Source: Catenovulum adriaticum (GTDB lineage: Bacteria > Pseudomonadota > Gammaproteobacteria > Enterobacterales > Alteromonadaceae). Taken from it: a stretch of 64,000 nt of DNA. Each line of letters begins with the position of its first letter. Within the stretch, counting starts at the first letter, position 1. The stretch is taken from the NCBI RefSeq assembly GCF_026725475.1, contig NZ_CP109965.1, forward strand, positions 2,480,001 through 2,544,000, given 5' to 3'. Below are positions 25,926 through 34,720 of this stretch, one piece after another. The translations under genes were made by a program, and so were the position numbers. The notes below the pieces were generated by a model that saw only the letters and a list, made by a program, of their open reading frames with translations, had not been told where the DNA came from and made no database searches.

Positions 25926-26281
25926 GGGACTTTTATTATAATTTCCTGCTCGCCTTTAGGCCTAAGCATGTTTAATTCATCTTTCGCTATCTGCTCAACT
26001 CGGTTATGTTCAGATAACACGTTGTTTTCGATCAGCATATGCCGCCAATCAATGTCTAACTTATCTTTATCTTCTAATAATCTTTGCAGTTGGGTATTTA
26101 ACTGTCGGTTGCTCCAAGCGTAATAAATTACGGCATAAGCACTGGCCAACACACATATCAGCAAAAAAATTGTCACTTTTTGCGCAAGCCAGTCCGAAAC
26201 TATGCTTTTAACCAAACTAGGCTGACGTGCTTTATCAACAGATTTGTGCTTACGTTTATTAATCTGCGACACGCTCTGCAA
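25922..26281 (-). CDS. ftsL: FtsL, bitopic divisome protein
   Basis: 119 residues. Basic cytoplasmic N terminus, one membrane helix at about residues 36-55, and a leucine-zipper-like periplasmic coiled coil (NTQLQRLLEDKDKLDIDW). Works with FtsB and FtsQ to activate FtsWI. Overlaps rsmH by 23 bases; identity rests on position and architecture, since FtsL sequences diverge fast. Confidence 0.93.
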   Translation of the reverse strand: MQSVSQINKRKHKSVDKARQPSLVKSIVSDWLAQKVTIFLLICVLASAYAVIYYAWSNRQLNTQLQRLLEDKDKLDIDWRHMLIENNVLSEHNRVEQIAKDELNMLRPKGEQEIIIKVP

Positions 26282-27200
26282 CCCTCAAAACTGAACTTCG
26301 AGAACGTGGGTTCCTTTCAATTTCTTGTGCGCTTGGTTTAACCGCTTTTGTCACTAGCTTTAATTTAATATCTTGGTTTAACTCATCATCAGTAACAGGC
26401 AATCCTCGGGGTATGGGCTTTGCTTTGCTTTTTTCATTAAAAAAACGCTTAACGATGCGATCTTCTAACGAATGAAAACTAATAACTGAAATACGCCCAT
26501 GTTTTTTCACTACATCCATTGCCCCCACCAGCACTTCCTTAATCGCATCAAGCTCACCATTAACTTGAATTCGTAACGCTTGAAAGCTTCGAGTTGCTGG
26601 ATGTTTTCCTGGCTCTTTCTTTTTAATGATTCGCCCTAACAAACCCGCTAATTGTGCCGTGGTCGTAAAAGGAGCTTCCACTCTGTCGTGCACAATTGCG
26701 CGTGCAATCTTGCGAGCAAATCTTTCTTCACCATATTCTTTTAAAACAAACGCAATTTCGTCTTCGCTTGCTACTTGTAACCACTCCGAAGCTGACATGC
26801 CAGTATCCGGGTTCATTCGCATATCTAAAGGACCATTTCGCATAAAGCTAAAACCACGTTCGGCTTCGTCTAGCTGTGGTGAGCTCACGCCTAAATCCAT
26901 TAACACGCCATCAATTTTTCCGGTTAAGCCTCGCGCTTCAATAATTTGAGCCAAGTCTCTAAAGTTACCTTGTACTATTTCAAATCGAGGATCATCAAAA
27001 TGTTGCTCGGCCCAAGCGATCGCACTTGGATCTTGATCAATTGCAATTAATCGCGCATCTTCACTTAATTGGTTTAAAATAACGCGACTATGTCCGCCCC
27101 GTCCAAAAGTGCAATCCACATAAATACCGCCTGGTTTTATCGCTAATCCATCCACTGATTCATTTAATAAAACACTAATATGTCCACTTTCTGTTTGCAT
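26259..27200 (-). CDS. rsmH: RsmH, 16S rRNA C1402 N4-methyltransferase
   Basis: 313 residues. SAM-dependent methyltransferase with the N-terminal signature HISVLLNESVDGL, SAM loop DCTFGRGGHSR and the later motif DLGVSSPQLDEAERGFSF. Methylates N4 of C1402 in the ribosomal P site. Second gene of the dcw cluster, 30 bases after mraZ. Confidence 0.98.
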   Translation of the reverse strand: MQTESGHISVLLNESVDGLAIKPGGIYVDCTFGRGGHSRVILNQLSEDARLIAIDQDPSAIAWAEQHFDDPRFEIVQGNFRDLAQIIEARGLTGKIDGVLMDLGVSSPQLDEAERGFSFMRNGPLDMRMNPDTGMSASEWLQVASEDEIAFVLKEYGEERFARKIARAIVHDRVEAPFTTTAQLAGLLGRIIKKKEPGKHPATRSFQALRIQVNGELDAIKEVLVGAMDVVKKHGRISVISFHSLEDRIVKRFFNEKSKAKPIPRGLPVTDDELNQDIKLKLVTKAVKPSAQEIERNPRSRSSVLRVAERVAD

Positions 27201-27230
27201 GAATTAATCTGCTTTTATTTGTTATGAATT

Positions 27231-27689
27231 TTAAAGTGAAAATTCTTCAAGTTTTTCGGTTAACTCAAATTCACCTGACTCAATTAGTTCCATGTCATCG
27301 TTAATTTGATCTTGCCAATCAGCATCACTCCATATTTCAAATTTATTGAGCTGACCAACTAGCATAATTTGTTTTTCTAAACCGACTCTTTTTCTAAGCG
27401 TATTAGAAATCAATAAACGACCATTTTTGTCTATTTCGCCTTCTGTTGCATGACCTAGCAACAAACGCTTGAAACGTCGCTCATTTGGTTTCATGTCAGA
27501 CAAAGCTCGCAAACGTTTTTCAACCTGCTCCCATTCATTCAACGGGTATAAAAGTAAACAAGGTTGATAAGTATCGATTGTGCATACCACTTGACCACCG
27601 CATTCGTCTTGCAGTGATTCACGATAGCGGGTTGGAATTGTTATCCGCCCTTTATCGTCCATTGTGATTGCGTTCGCACCCCTAAACAC
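27231..27689 (-). CDS. mraZ: MraZ, transcriptional repressor of the dcw operon
   Basis: 152 residues, two SpoVT/AbrB-type half-domains (TMDDKGRITIPTRYRE and EIDKNGRLLISNTLRK). MraZ binds TGG-repeat boxes in its own promoter and represses the dcw cluster. The start codon is GTG at 27689, giving the normal MFRGANAI N terminus. Its binding boxes lie about 90-110 bases upstream. Confidence 0.97.
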   Translation of the reverse strand: MFRGANAITMDDKGRITIPTRYRESLQDECGGQVVCTIDTYQPCLLLYPLNEWEQVEKRLRALSDMKPNERRFKRLLLGHATEGEIDKNGRLLISNTLRKRVGLEKQIMLVGQLNKFEIWSDADWQDQINDDMELIESGEFELTEKLEEFSL

Positions 27690-27767
27690 CTGATTTTTAT
27701 CCCGTTATCCTGATTTCTTGGCTTATTTTGTCGTTTATATACGTTCGGTCCCATGAAGTTCAGTGTT

Positions 27768-27798
27768 ATTATATCCCACTTTGATCCACTTTATACCA
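27768..27798 (-). promoter_or_regulatory. mraZ (dcw) promoter with three MraZ boxes
   Basis: On the minus strand three direct AAAGTGG-type repeats with TGG at exact 10-base spacing (plus-strand CCA at 27776, 27786, 27796) run into a perfect TATAAT -10 box (27773-27768). They cover the -35 region, which itself is poor. This matches the known MraZ operator of TGGGN repeats spaced by five bases, so binding would block polymerase. Start of transcription is predicted near 27761. Confidence 0.85.
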
Positions 27799-27895
27799 CT
27801 TTTTCACAGTTTGAGTACCCATCAAAGCTTTGTCAAGTTAAAAAAAGCGTTCGAATTGCGAAGAAAATCACGTAAATACAGGCCTGCGATTCAAG

Positions 27896-27940
27896 TGGCT
27901 GAAAAGTGGTAAAAAATGGTGAAAAAATGGAAAAAAAGGG
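27896..27940 (+). promoter_or_regulatory. Second TGG array, opposite orientation, possible distal MraZ site
   Basis: TGG occurs on the plus strand at 27896, 27907, 27917 and 27928, then GGG at 27938, spaced 11, 10, 11 and 10 bases in an A-rich context. The helical phasing resembles the MraZ boxes about 100 bases away but on the other strand. Function is inferred only. Confidence 0.35.
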
Positions 27941-28122
27941 ATTTATAATTCTTTAGAACAAATTTGCAGGGGTTAATATCTAAACGATATTTAAATTAAT
28001 ACAAATGAAAACAATTATCACTTGCAATTAAGTGTAAATAAGTTATTCTATACTCAACTTGATGATTACCCACAGTTATCAAGTTATCTCCGTGGCGTGT
28101 GGGTGGTTAACTGGTTGGTTTG

Positions 28123-28347
28123 CTCATTCCTTATCAGTTAGCTACCTACATTTTTATATAACCTCAGCCATATAACTCAACTGATTTCTAATTCCGACTC
28201 ATTCCTTATCAGTTAGCTACCTACATTTTTATATAGCCTCAGCTATATACCTCAACTGATTTCTAATTCCGACTCATTCCTTATCAGTTAGCTGCCTACA
28301 TTTTTATATAGCCTCAGATATATACCTCAACTGATTTCTAATCCTAA
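28123..28347. repeat. Three tandem copies of a 75-bp unit
   Basis: Units start at 28123, 28198 and 28273, each beginning CTCATTCCTTATCAGTTAGC. Neighbouring copies differ at only about three positions, apart from a frayed end of the third. Each unit holds outer arms ATCAGTT/AACTGAT and an inner hairpin, perfect in unit 2 (ATATAGC-CTCA-GCTATAT). There are no spacers and no open frame, so it is neither CRISPR nor coding. It lies in the gap between gmhB and the mraZ promoter. Confidence 0.92.
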
Positions 28348-28455
28348 CCCATTTCTGAATTCATTTAATATCAGTCCGGTTTCATCGCGGCGCACGCCCC
28401 TACTTCGTTCAGTCACGGTAGTATGTTTATTATGGTAGGGGAGATTTAAATATAA
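28348..28455. other. Remainder of the gmhB-mraZ gap
   Basis: About 108 bases with a long-range 7-bp inverted repeat (CCCCTAC near 28396 and GTAGGGG near 28435) but no clear terminator or gene. Together with the mraZ promoter, TGG array and tandem repeats it completes a 766-bp gene-free stretch. Confidence 0.4.
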
Positions 28456-28995
28456 CTAAAACTTAATTTCAGACAGACATTCAACAATTTCAGTTGCAGC
28501 GGTATCATCTAAATTATCTGCTTGAGTATAATCAGATTTAACTAAAATACGCCGATTCACTTTTGCAGCCAAAGCCGCTTTCACATCAGATTCTCTATCG
28601 CCTATCATTACCGACTGACTCATATCTAAATCAAACTCACGTTTAGCTTGTAATAACATACCGGGCATAGGTTTTCGGCACAAGCAATTGTGCTGGTATT
28701 GCAAACCACCATGTTCTGGATGATGTGGGCAGTAATACGCTTTTTGAATATCAATATCTGCTTTTTTAAACTCCGCGATCATCCATTGGTGCAATTCTCT
28801 AACAGCTTGCTCGGTATATAGTCCTCGTGCAATACCGGCTTGATTCGTCACCACAATAATAAAATAGTCCAATGCTTTCGCTTGTTGGCAAAGCGAAAAT
28901 ATATGATCGGTAAAACTAAAATCGGCTACTTTATGCACGTATGCCAAATCGTGATTAATAATACCATCCCTATCTAATAGTAATGCTTTATTCAC
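28456..28995 (-). CDS. gmhB: GmhB, D,D-heptose 1,7-bisphosphate phosphatase
   Basis: 179 residues, HAD superfamily. Nucleophile motif LLDRDG (Asp8, Asp10), TNQAG, and a zinc-binding Cys/His cluster (CPHHPEHGG ... CLCRKP) typical for GmhB. Dephosphorylates heptose bisphosphate in ADP-heptose synthesis together with GmhA and HldE encoded further along. It overlaps the upstream GT9 gene by 8 bases. Confidence 0.94.
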   Translation of the reverse strand: MNKALLLDRDGIINHDLAYVHKVADFSFTDHIFSLCQQAKALDYFIIVVTNQAGIARGLYTEQAVRELHQWMIAEFKKADIDIQKAYYCPHHPEHGGLQYQHNCLCRKPMPGMLLQAKREFDLDMSQSVMIGDRESDVKAALAAKVNRRILVKSDYTQADNLDDTAATEIVECLSEIKF

Positions 28996-30043
28996 TTTTT
29001 ATACCTCGCGACTCTATAACCCGATCAAACATATCAATAACCGATTGAGTGCTAATATCTTGCATTAAGTTTTCACCTTTAACACGCGTGCCCCACTTTA
29101 ATTTATCCGCGCCTTTTGAAAATTGAGCTTTTAAATGCTGATGATAAACCTCAACCACAAAATGTTGATAACCATATGGGCCAGTTCTAGCGGGGTTGCT
29201 ATGAGCGTAAAGCCCAATGACAGGAGTTCCTTGCGTAACAGCCATGTGTGCCGGTCCGGTATCTGGCGCTAGTACAATATCTGCTTTCGCTAATAGCGCG
29301 AGCAATTGTTTTAAACTCGATTGCCCTACACAATTTTTAACTCGATGTTGACAAAAACGCATTATGTTTTCCGCTAAGGTTTTTTCCATAGGTGTAGGTC
29401 CACCACTTAAAATAACCTCGAAACCTTTATCCACAGCGTAATCGGCCACTTTTGCATATCGTTCAGCTAACCAATTACGTTCAGCTTTACTCGCTGCTGC
29501 CGCAATAACAAATACAGGTTTACCTGCAGTGTATTGCTGTTTAGCCCAATCAATATCAGACTCGCTTACCGGTATATGCCAGCTTGGTTTAAAATCAGGC
29601 ACACCTATTTGTTTGGCAAAAGCCTGAAAGCCTTCTAAAACATGTGGCTGCTTAACAGCTTCACAGCTCTCATTAATTGCAAAACTATGCAGCTCTTTTG
29701 ACAAATGCGAAGCAAAACCAATTTTACGTTTCGCTTTAATAAAAAATGCCGCAATATTAGCGCGCAAAGCTACCTGCATATGCAGCAAAACATCAAATTT
29801 TTCTGGTAAATCTTTTTTAAGCTGGCGATAAGCTTGCCAGCCTTGCTTTTTATCAAAAACAACAAAACGGACACCGGGTAAGTCAGCCAGCAGCATAGCT
29901 TCTATTTTTCCGATAACCCAAGTGATTTTTGCACTGGGGTATTGTCGTTGAATGGCTTGTACACTCGCTACAGCATGACAAACATCACCTATTGCGGATA
30001 AACGTAAAATACAAATAGATTGAATATGGGGGCTCGAACTCAT
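28988..30043 (-). CDS. GT9 heptosyltransferase-family protein
   Basis: 351 residues. Opens with ICILRLSAIGDVCHAV, the GT9 N-terminal motif, and has the C-terminal donor-binding motif APDTGPAHMA. GT9 enzymes transfer heptose from ADP-heptose to the LPS inner core. Coupled to gmhB by an 8-base overlap, supporting a core role. Which of WaaC/WaaF/WaaQ function it has cannot be settled from the sequence. Confidence 0.88.
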   Translation of the reverse strand: MSSSPHIQSICILRLSAIGDVCHAVASVQAIQRQYPSAKITWVIGKIEAMLLADLPGVRFVVFDKKQGWQAYRQLKKDLPEKFDVLLHMQVALRANIAAFFIKAKRKIGFASHLSKELHSFAINESCEAVKQPHVLEGFQAFAKQIGVPDFKPSWHIPVSESDIDWAKQQYTAGKPVFVIAAAASKAERNWLAERYAKVADYAVDKGFEVILSGGPTPMEKTLAENIMRFCQHRVKNCVGQSSLKQLLALLAKADIVLAPDTGPAHMAVTQGTPVIGLYAHSNPARTGPYGYQHFVVEVYHQHLKAQFSKGADKLKWGTRVKGENLMQDISTQSVIDMFDRVIESRGIKSE

Positions 30044-30212
30044 TATGATTTGCTTGCCTTAAAAATACGCAGTGCGTTTTATAAAATTATCCAACAGAAT
30101 TTTGCCATAAGTTAAGCTAATCGCAAAACGCTTAGCAACTTTGTTCGCATTTAGCACGGGTTTGAGTATACTTGGCAAAAAAATTATCGTTAAACAGGTA
30201 AGAGCATATCCT

Positions 30213-30935
30213 TTGCCAAAAATCAGCCAATTCACAAATAAACAATTTTTAATCACTCCTGAAAAAAGTGATTTACCCATCCAACCCGATTGGTTTAATG
30301 CCCAATACTGGAAACAAAAAAATGCAATCAGCGGCCAATCTGTTGGTCGTAATACCACTTATTTTTTTGATTATAATCACCAATCGTACGTTTTAAGGCA
30401 TTATTACCGAGGTGGTTTAATTGGTAAAATAGCCAACGATGGCTACTTTTATTTTGGCTTAAAACGGAGCCGAGTTTACCGCGAGTTTGCGTTATTAGAA
30501 CAAATGAAAGCACTTGATTTACCTGTACCAACCCCTATAGCGGCTAGGTTAACTCGTTGCGCACATTTATACTCTGCTGACATCATCATGCACCAAATTG
30601 CTGATGCGACCGATGTTTTTCACTTATTAAAAACAGTGCCGCTAGATAATTTAACTTGGCAAAATATTGGCAAAACCATTGCCCAATTTCACCAAGCTGG
30701 CGTGTTTCATGCTGATTTAAACATACACAATATTATGTTGGACAAGACAAGCAAAGTTTGGATTATCGATTTTGACCGAGGACACTTTAAAGCACCTGCA
30801 AAAGCTTGGCAGCAAAATAATTTAAATCGTTTATTAGTTTCGCTCAAAAAAGAAGTTGAAAAACAAACTCACTTTTATTTTAAACAGGATAACTGGCAAG
30901 CTTTATTAAAAGGCTATCAAGCATATCAATGCTGA
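30213..30935 (+). CDS. kdkA: KdkA, Kdo (3-deoxy-D-manno-octulosonic acid) kinase
   Basis: Phosphorylates Kdo on lipid A. Kinase-like fold with RHYYRGG, GLIGK and the catalytic loop HADLNIHNIML followed by IIDFDRG, closely matching Haemophilus KdkA. The TTG at 30213 has an AAGAG ribosome site 8 bases before it and gives 240 residues, the family length; the frame is open back to a TTG at 30141 without ribosome site. Divergent from the GT9 gene. Confidence 0.9.
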   Translation: MPKISQFTNKQFLITPEKSDLPIQPDWFNAQYWKQKNAISGQSVGRNTTYFFDYNHQSYVLRHYYRGGLIGKIANDGYFYFGLKRSRVYREFALLEQMKALDLPVPTPIAARLTRCAHLYSADIIMHQIADATDVFHLLKTVPLDNLTWQNIGKTIAQFHQAGVFHADLNIHNIMLDKTSKVWIIDFDRGHFKAPAKAWQQNNLNRLLVSLKKEVEKQTHFYFKQDNWQALLKGYQAYQC

Positions 30936-30943
30936 TAGCCTTT
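30909..30943 (-). terminator. Hairpin between convergent kdkA and DUF2797 genes
   Basis: Stem AAAGGCTATC + AGCAT pairing with ATGCT + GATAGCCTTT with a single bulged base. It overlaps the last codons of kdkA. On the minus strand it ends in TTTTAAT, so it is best as a terminator for the DUF2797 gene. Confidence 0.6.
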
Positions 30944-30964
30944 GCTGTTACTTACAAAGAATTG

Positions 30965-31780
30965 CTATAGTGCTTCAAATTCACATTCATATGAGGTGAA
31001 TTTACGAATGTTAATTACGCCATTATCAAAAATTAAATATTGGCCTTTAATTCCCTCTAACACTCCAGTCACGACAGGGTCTTTATCAAAATTAAAAGAC
31101 TTAATTTTAGTTGGATACTCAGTGACTGGAAAACTCAATTCAATCGTTTTTTGATTCAGTTCCTCAACCGCGTCTTCACCGAATTTTAGCTTAATGTCTG
31201 CCAGTTTTTGGGCAATTAATGGTTTTAGCTCAGCCGCTTTATCTTGCAAGTTAATATCTTGATTTTCACCTTTTAACAAAGCTCGCCAATTGGTTTTATC
31301 TGCAATAAATTCTGCCAATGCAATTTCAACTAAACCAGATATTAATCGTGTTTTTACTCTGAAGATAGGCAATGCTTGAGTTGCGCCTTGGTCTATCCAC
31401 CTTGTTGGGATTTGAGTGTGGCGAGTAATCCCCACTTTTAAACCTGAGGTATTGGCCAAATAAACATAATGATCAATCATGCAATTGTCTTCACCCCACT
31501 GAGGTTCGCGGCAAGTGCCCAAATGATGGTGACAAGTTTCGGGTTTCATAATACACATATCACATGCAGCTAATTTACGCATGCATCCAAAACAATACCC
31601 TTGTGAAAAGCTTTTTTTCGTTTTTTTACTGCAATTTAAGCAATAAATATTACCCGTGTGAATTAGTTTTATTGGTTTGCCAATATATTGATTCAAATCA
31701 ACCAACTGCTCACCCAGCGGCAACTGATATTGGATAGGAGCGGTTAACTCTGATTTTAATTTTTTAATACAACCTTGCAT
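30965..31780 (-). CDS. DUF2797 family protein
   Basis: 271 residues. Cysteine pairs CLNC, CFGC, CDMC and nearby Cys/His residues in the first 110 residues suggest one or two zinc sites; the segment YVYLANTSGLKVGITRHTQIPTRW resembles the GIY-YIG-like core of DUF2797. The family is conserved in gammaproteobacteria but has no established function. It sits inside the LPS locus between kdkA (convergent) and waaA without an obvious link. Confidence 0.8.
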   Translation of the reverse strand: MQGCIKKLKSELTAPIQYQLPLGEQLVDLNQYIGKPIKLIHTGNIYCLNCSKKTKKSFSQGYCFGCMRKLAACDMCIMKPETCHHHLGTCREPQWGEDNCMIDHYVYLANTSGLKVGITRHTQIPTRWIDQGATQALPIFRVKTRLISGLVEIALAEFIADKTNWRALLKGENQDINLQDKAAELKPLIAQKLADIKLKFGEDAVEELNQKTIELSFPVTEYPTKIKSFNFDKDPVVTGVLEGIKGQYLIFDNGVINIRKFTSYECEFEAL

Positions 31781-31887
31781 ACAGACACTTTCAACAATAC
31801 GAAAAGCACTATTCTAACATAAGCTCCGAACTGACAAAGTTAAAATAACGAGTCGATAGGTTTAATTATATATAGACTAATATCAAT

Positions 31888-33177
31888 TTAGTGTTTAAGC
31901 AGAGCCTTCAGTGCAGTCATGGTTTTTAACGTCGCGCCCTGATTTTCCATCACCACCAAATTAGCGCCTACTGCAGCAGCTTGATACAAATTAGGCTCTT
32001 GCCATAAACGCATTAGCGCATGTGTTAACTGCTCGGCATTTTCAATTGTCCCTAACGCTCTATGCTGTTGAAGTGCATGACAAGTTTCTAAACAATTTAT
32101 TTGATAAGGCCCCATTAAAATAGGCTTACCCAAGGCTGCGGGCTCAAGTGGGTTATGTCCCCCTCTATCAACTAAACTTCCACCAACAAATGCAATATCG
32201 GCCAATGCATAAAACTCAAGTAACTCTCCTAAACTATCAATTAACCAAACGGCGTGTTGATCAGTGACTTGAGCTTGGCTAGAGCGTGTGACAAAAGGTG
32301 TTTTCTGCGCAGATAAATAATCTGCGACCGCCGTAAATTGTTCAGGATGTCTGGGGACCAAAATTAACAAGCAATCTTTTTTATCTTGAATAATAGACAA
32401 ATGGCTCGTTAGTATTTGTTGATATTCATCAGGGTGTACACTGGCAGCAATCCAAGTTGGGCGTTTGTTTTTAAGTAAACCTTGCAACTGCTCCATCCGT
32501 TGTAATAAATCAGGTTGTAACTGAATATCGAATTTTAAGTTCCCTGTCACCTGAGCTGAGGGGGCATTCAGTGCTAAATAACGGTCAGCTACTTCACGGC
32601 TTTGGCAGCCGATCCAGCTAAAGCTAGCAATACTGGTACTAAATAAGCTGGCCCATTTTTGATAGCGATTAAACGAGCGTTCAGACAAACGAGCGTTAAC
32701 CATGGCCAAACTCACACCTCGTTTTTGCAAAATGTGAATCCAATTAGGCCAAATTTCAACTTCAGTAAACAAAGATACAGTCGGGTTCAATCTGCGACTA
32801 AATCGACGACTTGCGCCCCAAGTATCAATAGGAGCCATCACCTGAACTACTTTATCGCCAAATAAATTTTTAACCTGCAAAGCACCAGTCGGTGTTGAGT
32901 TGCTCACAACTATTGTTTTTTGAGAATAAGATTTAATTAGCTGGTTGATTAAAGTTTTAACCGCATTGACTTCACCCAGCGATGCGCAGTGGATATGGAT
33001 ACAACCAGTATAAGATTTAGAAATATAACCTAAACGCTGCCAAAATCCACGCCGATAATCTTCGCTTTTTAGCATCCGACGAGCTAAATACAACACGACA
33101 AATGGCAGTAATAAGTAACCTGCCACTGAATACAAAAATAAACTTAATTTAGCTTTAAATGAAATGCGTTTATTCAA
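31888..33177 (-). CDS. waaA: WaaA, Kdo transferase (paralogue 1)
   Basis: 429 residues. N-terminal membrane anchor, then the WaaA motif CASLGEVNAVKTLI with the catalytic glutamate, SNSTPTGALQ, ETEIWPNW-type motif (TEVEIWPNW) and the C-terminal GGSLVDRGGHNPLEPA donor site. Transfers Kdo from CMP-Kdo to lipid IVA. Start codon appears to be TTG. A second paralogue lies at 44071-45405. With KdkA present, one of them may be monofunctional. Confidence 0.93.
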   Translation of the reverse strand: MNKRISFKAKLSLFLYSVAGYLLLPFVVLYLARRMLKSEDYRRGFWQRLGYISKSYTGCIHIHCASLGEVNAVKTLINQLIKSYSQKTIVVSNSTPTGALQVKNLFGDKVVQVMAPIDTWGASRRFSRRLNPTVSLFTEVEIWPNWIHILQKRGVSLAMVNARLSERSFNRYQKWASLFSTSIASFSWIGCQSREVADRYLALNAPSAQVTGNLKFDIQLQPDLLQRMEQLQGLLKNKRPTWIAASVHPDEYQQILTSHLSIIQDKKDCLLILVPRHPEQFTAVADYLSAQKTPFVTRSSQAQVTDQHAVWLIDSLGELLEFYALADIAFVGGSLVDRGGHNPLEPAALGKPILMGPYQINCLETCHALQQHRALGTIENAEQLTHALMRLWQEPNLYQAAAVGANLVVMENQGATLKTMTALKALLKH

Positions 33178-33271
33178 AATAATTTTTAGCCTTAACAGTC
33201 ATAAGATGAAATGTTGAGTTCTCCAGAAAAAGTAAAATGCCATTTAAAGCATCTGCTGACCTAAGGTAAAA

Positions 33272-34714
33272 TTAACCGCGAATTTTGTTAATCACATTGG
33301 TAGTTGAACAACCATCTACAAAATCAATCACAACGACATCACCTCCGTTTTGCTGAACAAATTCAGCTCCCACGATCGTCTCTATTGTATAATCGCCGCC
33401 TTTAACTAATACGTCCGGCTTAACTGATTTAATTAGCTTTAACGGTGTGTCATCGCCCGCTTCGCCAAACGGAATCACCCAATCAACCGACTTGAGTGCG
33501 GTCATCACAATTGCTCGTTGTTCCAACGGGTTAACCGGTCTGTCAGCTCCTTTTAATCGACTAATACTGTCATCAGAATTTAAACCTAATACCAGTCTAT
33601 GACCTAATGCTTTGGCTTTTTCTAAATAGGCGACATGACCTGCATGCAAAATATCAAAACAGCCATTGGTAAAAACAATTTTTTCACCTGCTTGTTTGGC
33701 AAATTCAATATGTTGTAACACATCATCAAATGGGCATTGATAATGTGTACCTTGAGTTAATAATTGCTGATTAAATTTAGCGGCTAGCTCTTCAGGTTTT
33801 ACCGTAGCAGCGCCCAGTTTAGCAACCACAATGCCAGCTGCGAAATTAGCCATTTTAGCCGCGTCAGCTAACGATAACCCAGCCGTTAACATAACAGCCA
33901 AAGTAGCAATAACAGTATCACCGGCACCGGTAACATCACTTACTTCAAGCACTTGGGCTGGCATATCGATTTTTTCGTTAGCATCAATCGCCGACATTCC
34001 CTGTTCGCTGCGAGTTAATAAAATAGAATCAATCCCGGCGTTAGCAATTAAACGACGTGCAGAGTCAGCAATACTAGTCTCATCAGTTGCATCACCACCG
34101 GCCAATTTAAATTCACCTAAATTAGGGGTAATAACAGTCGCGCCGCGGTATAAAGTTAAATCACTTTGTTTAGGATCAACTAAAATAATTTTTCCGGCTT
34201 GCTTTGCCGTTTGAATCATTTTTGAAATGTGCGCCAATGAGCCTTTATTATAGTCAGAAAAAATAACAGCTTGATAATCCGCTAAAACAGCTTCAAATTT
34301 AGCTTGTAGCTCGGTTGCTTGCTGTAGATTAAACGTTTCTTCAAAATCTAACCGAACAACTTGTTGATGCCGGCTAACGACTCTTAATTTAGTAATAGTG
34401 GGTTTGGCATTTTGCTCAACTAACTCTGAATGAATGTTTTCATGTTTTAATAGTTCGGTCAGCCTAGCACCATTTTCATCTTGACCAACAATCCCAAGCA
34501 AACCGACCTGTCCGTCTAAATGTGCGATATTGCGAGCAACGTTTGCTGCGCCCCCCACTTTATCATCGGTTTGATTAATTTTAACCACAGGCACAGGCGC
34601 TTCAGGCGAAATACGCTGTGAATCACCAATAAAATAACGGTCTAACATCACATCGCCAACCACTAAAACTTTAACTTGCGATAACCGAGAAAACACAGAT
34701 AAATCAATAGCCAC
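33272..34714 (-). CDS. hldE: HldE, bifunctional heptose kinase/adenylyltransferase
   Basis: 480 residues. N-terminal ribokinase domain (about 1-320; GDVMLDRYF, GGAANVARN, DVTGAGDT) and C-terminal nucleotidyltransferase domain (about 345-480; FTNGCFDILHAGH). Makes ADP-heptose precursors for the LPS core. It follows gmhA by 6 bases, so the two form an operon. Confidence 0.98.
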   Translation of the reverse strand: MAIDLSVFSRLSQVKVLVVGDVMLDRYFIGDSQRISPEAPVPVVKINQTDDKVGGAANVARNIAHLDGQVGLLGIVGQDENGARLTELLKHENIHSELVEQNAKPTITKLRVVSRHQQVVRLDFEETFNLQQATELQAKFEAVLADYQAVIFSDYNKGSLAHISKMIQTAKQAGKIILVDPKQSDLTLYRGATVITPNLGEFKLAGGDATDETSIADSARRLIANAGIDSILLTRSEQGMSAIDANEKIDMPAQVLEVSDVTGAGDTVIATLAVMLTAGLSLADAAKMANFAAGIVVAKLGAATVKPEELAAKFNQQLLTQGTHYQCPFDDVLQHIEFAKQAGEKIVFTNGCFDILHAGHVAYLEKAKALGHRLVLGLNSDDSISRLKGADRPVNPLEQRAIVMTALKSVDWVIPFGEAGDDTPLKLIKSVKPDVLVKGGDYTIETIVGAEFVQQNGGDVVVIDFVDGCSTTNVINKIRG

Positions 34715-34720
34715 TATTAT

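Noticed and set aside
28060..28120. Possible replication origin with DnaA-like TTACCCACA
   Set aside because: Only one near-match DnaA box, and no dnaA, gidA or parAB genes close by. AT-rich context alone is not enough.
28123..28347. CRISPR array
   Set aside because: The 75-bp units follow each other directly with no spacers, and no cas genes are nearby.
30059..30358. 99-codon minus-strand frame before the GT9 gene
   Set aside because: It overlaps the 5' part of kdkA, whose motifs are clear, and shows no family features.
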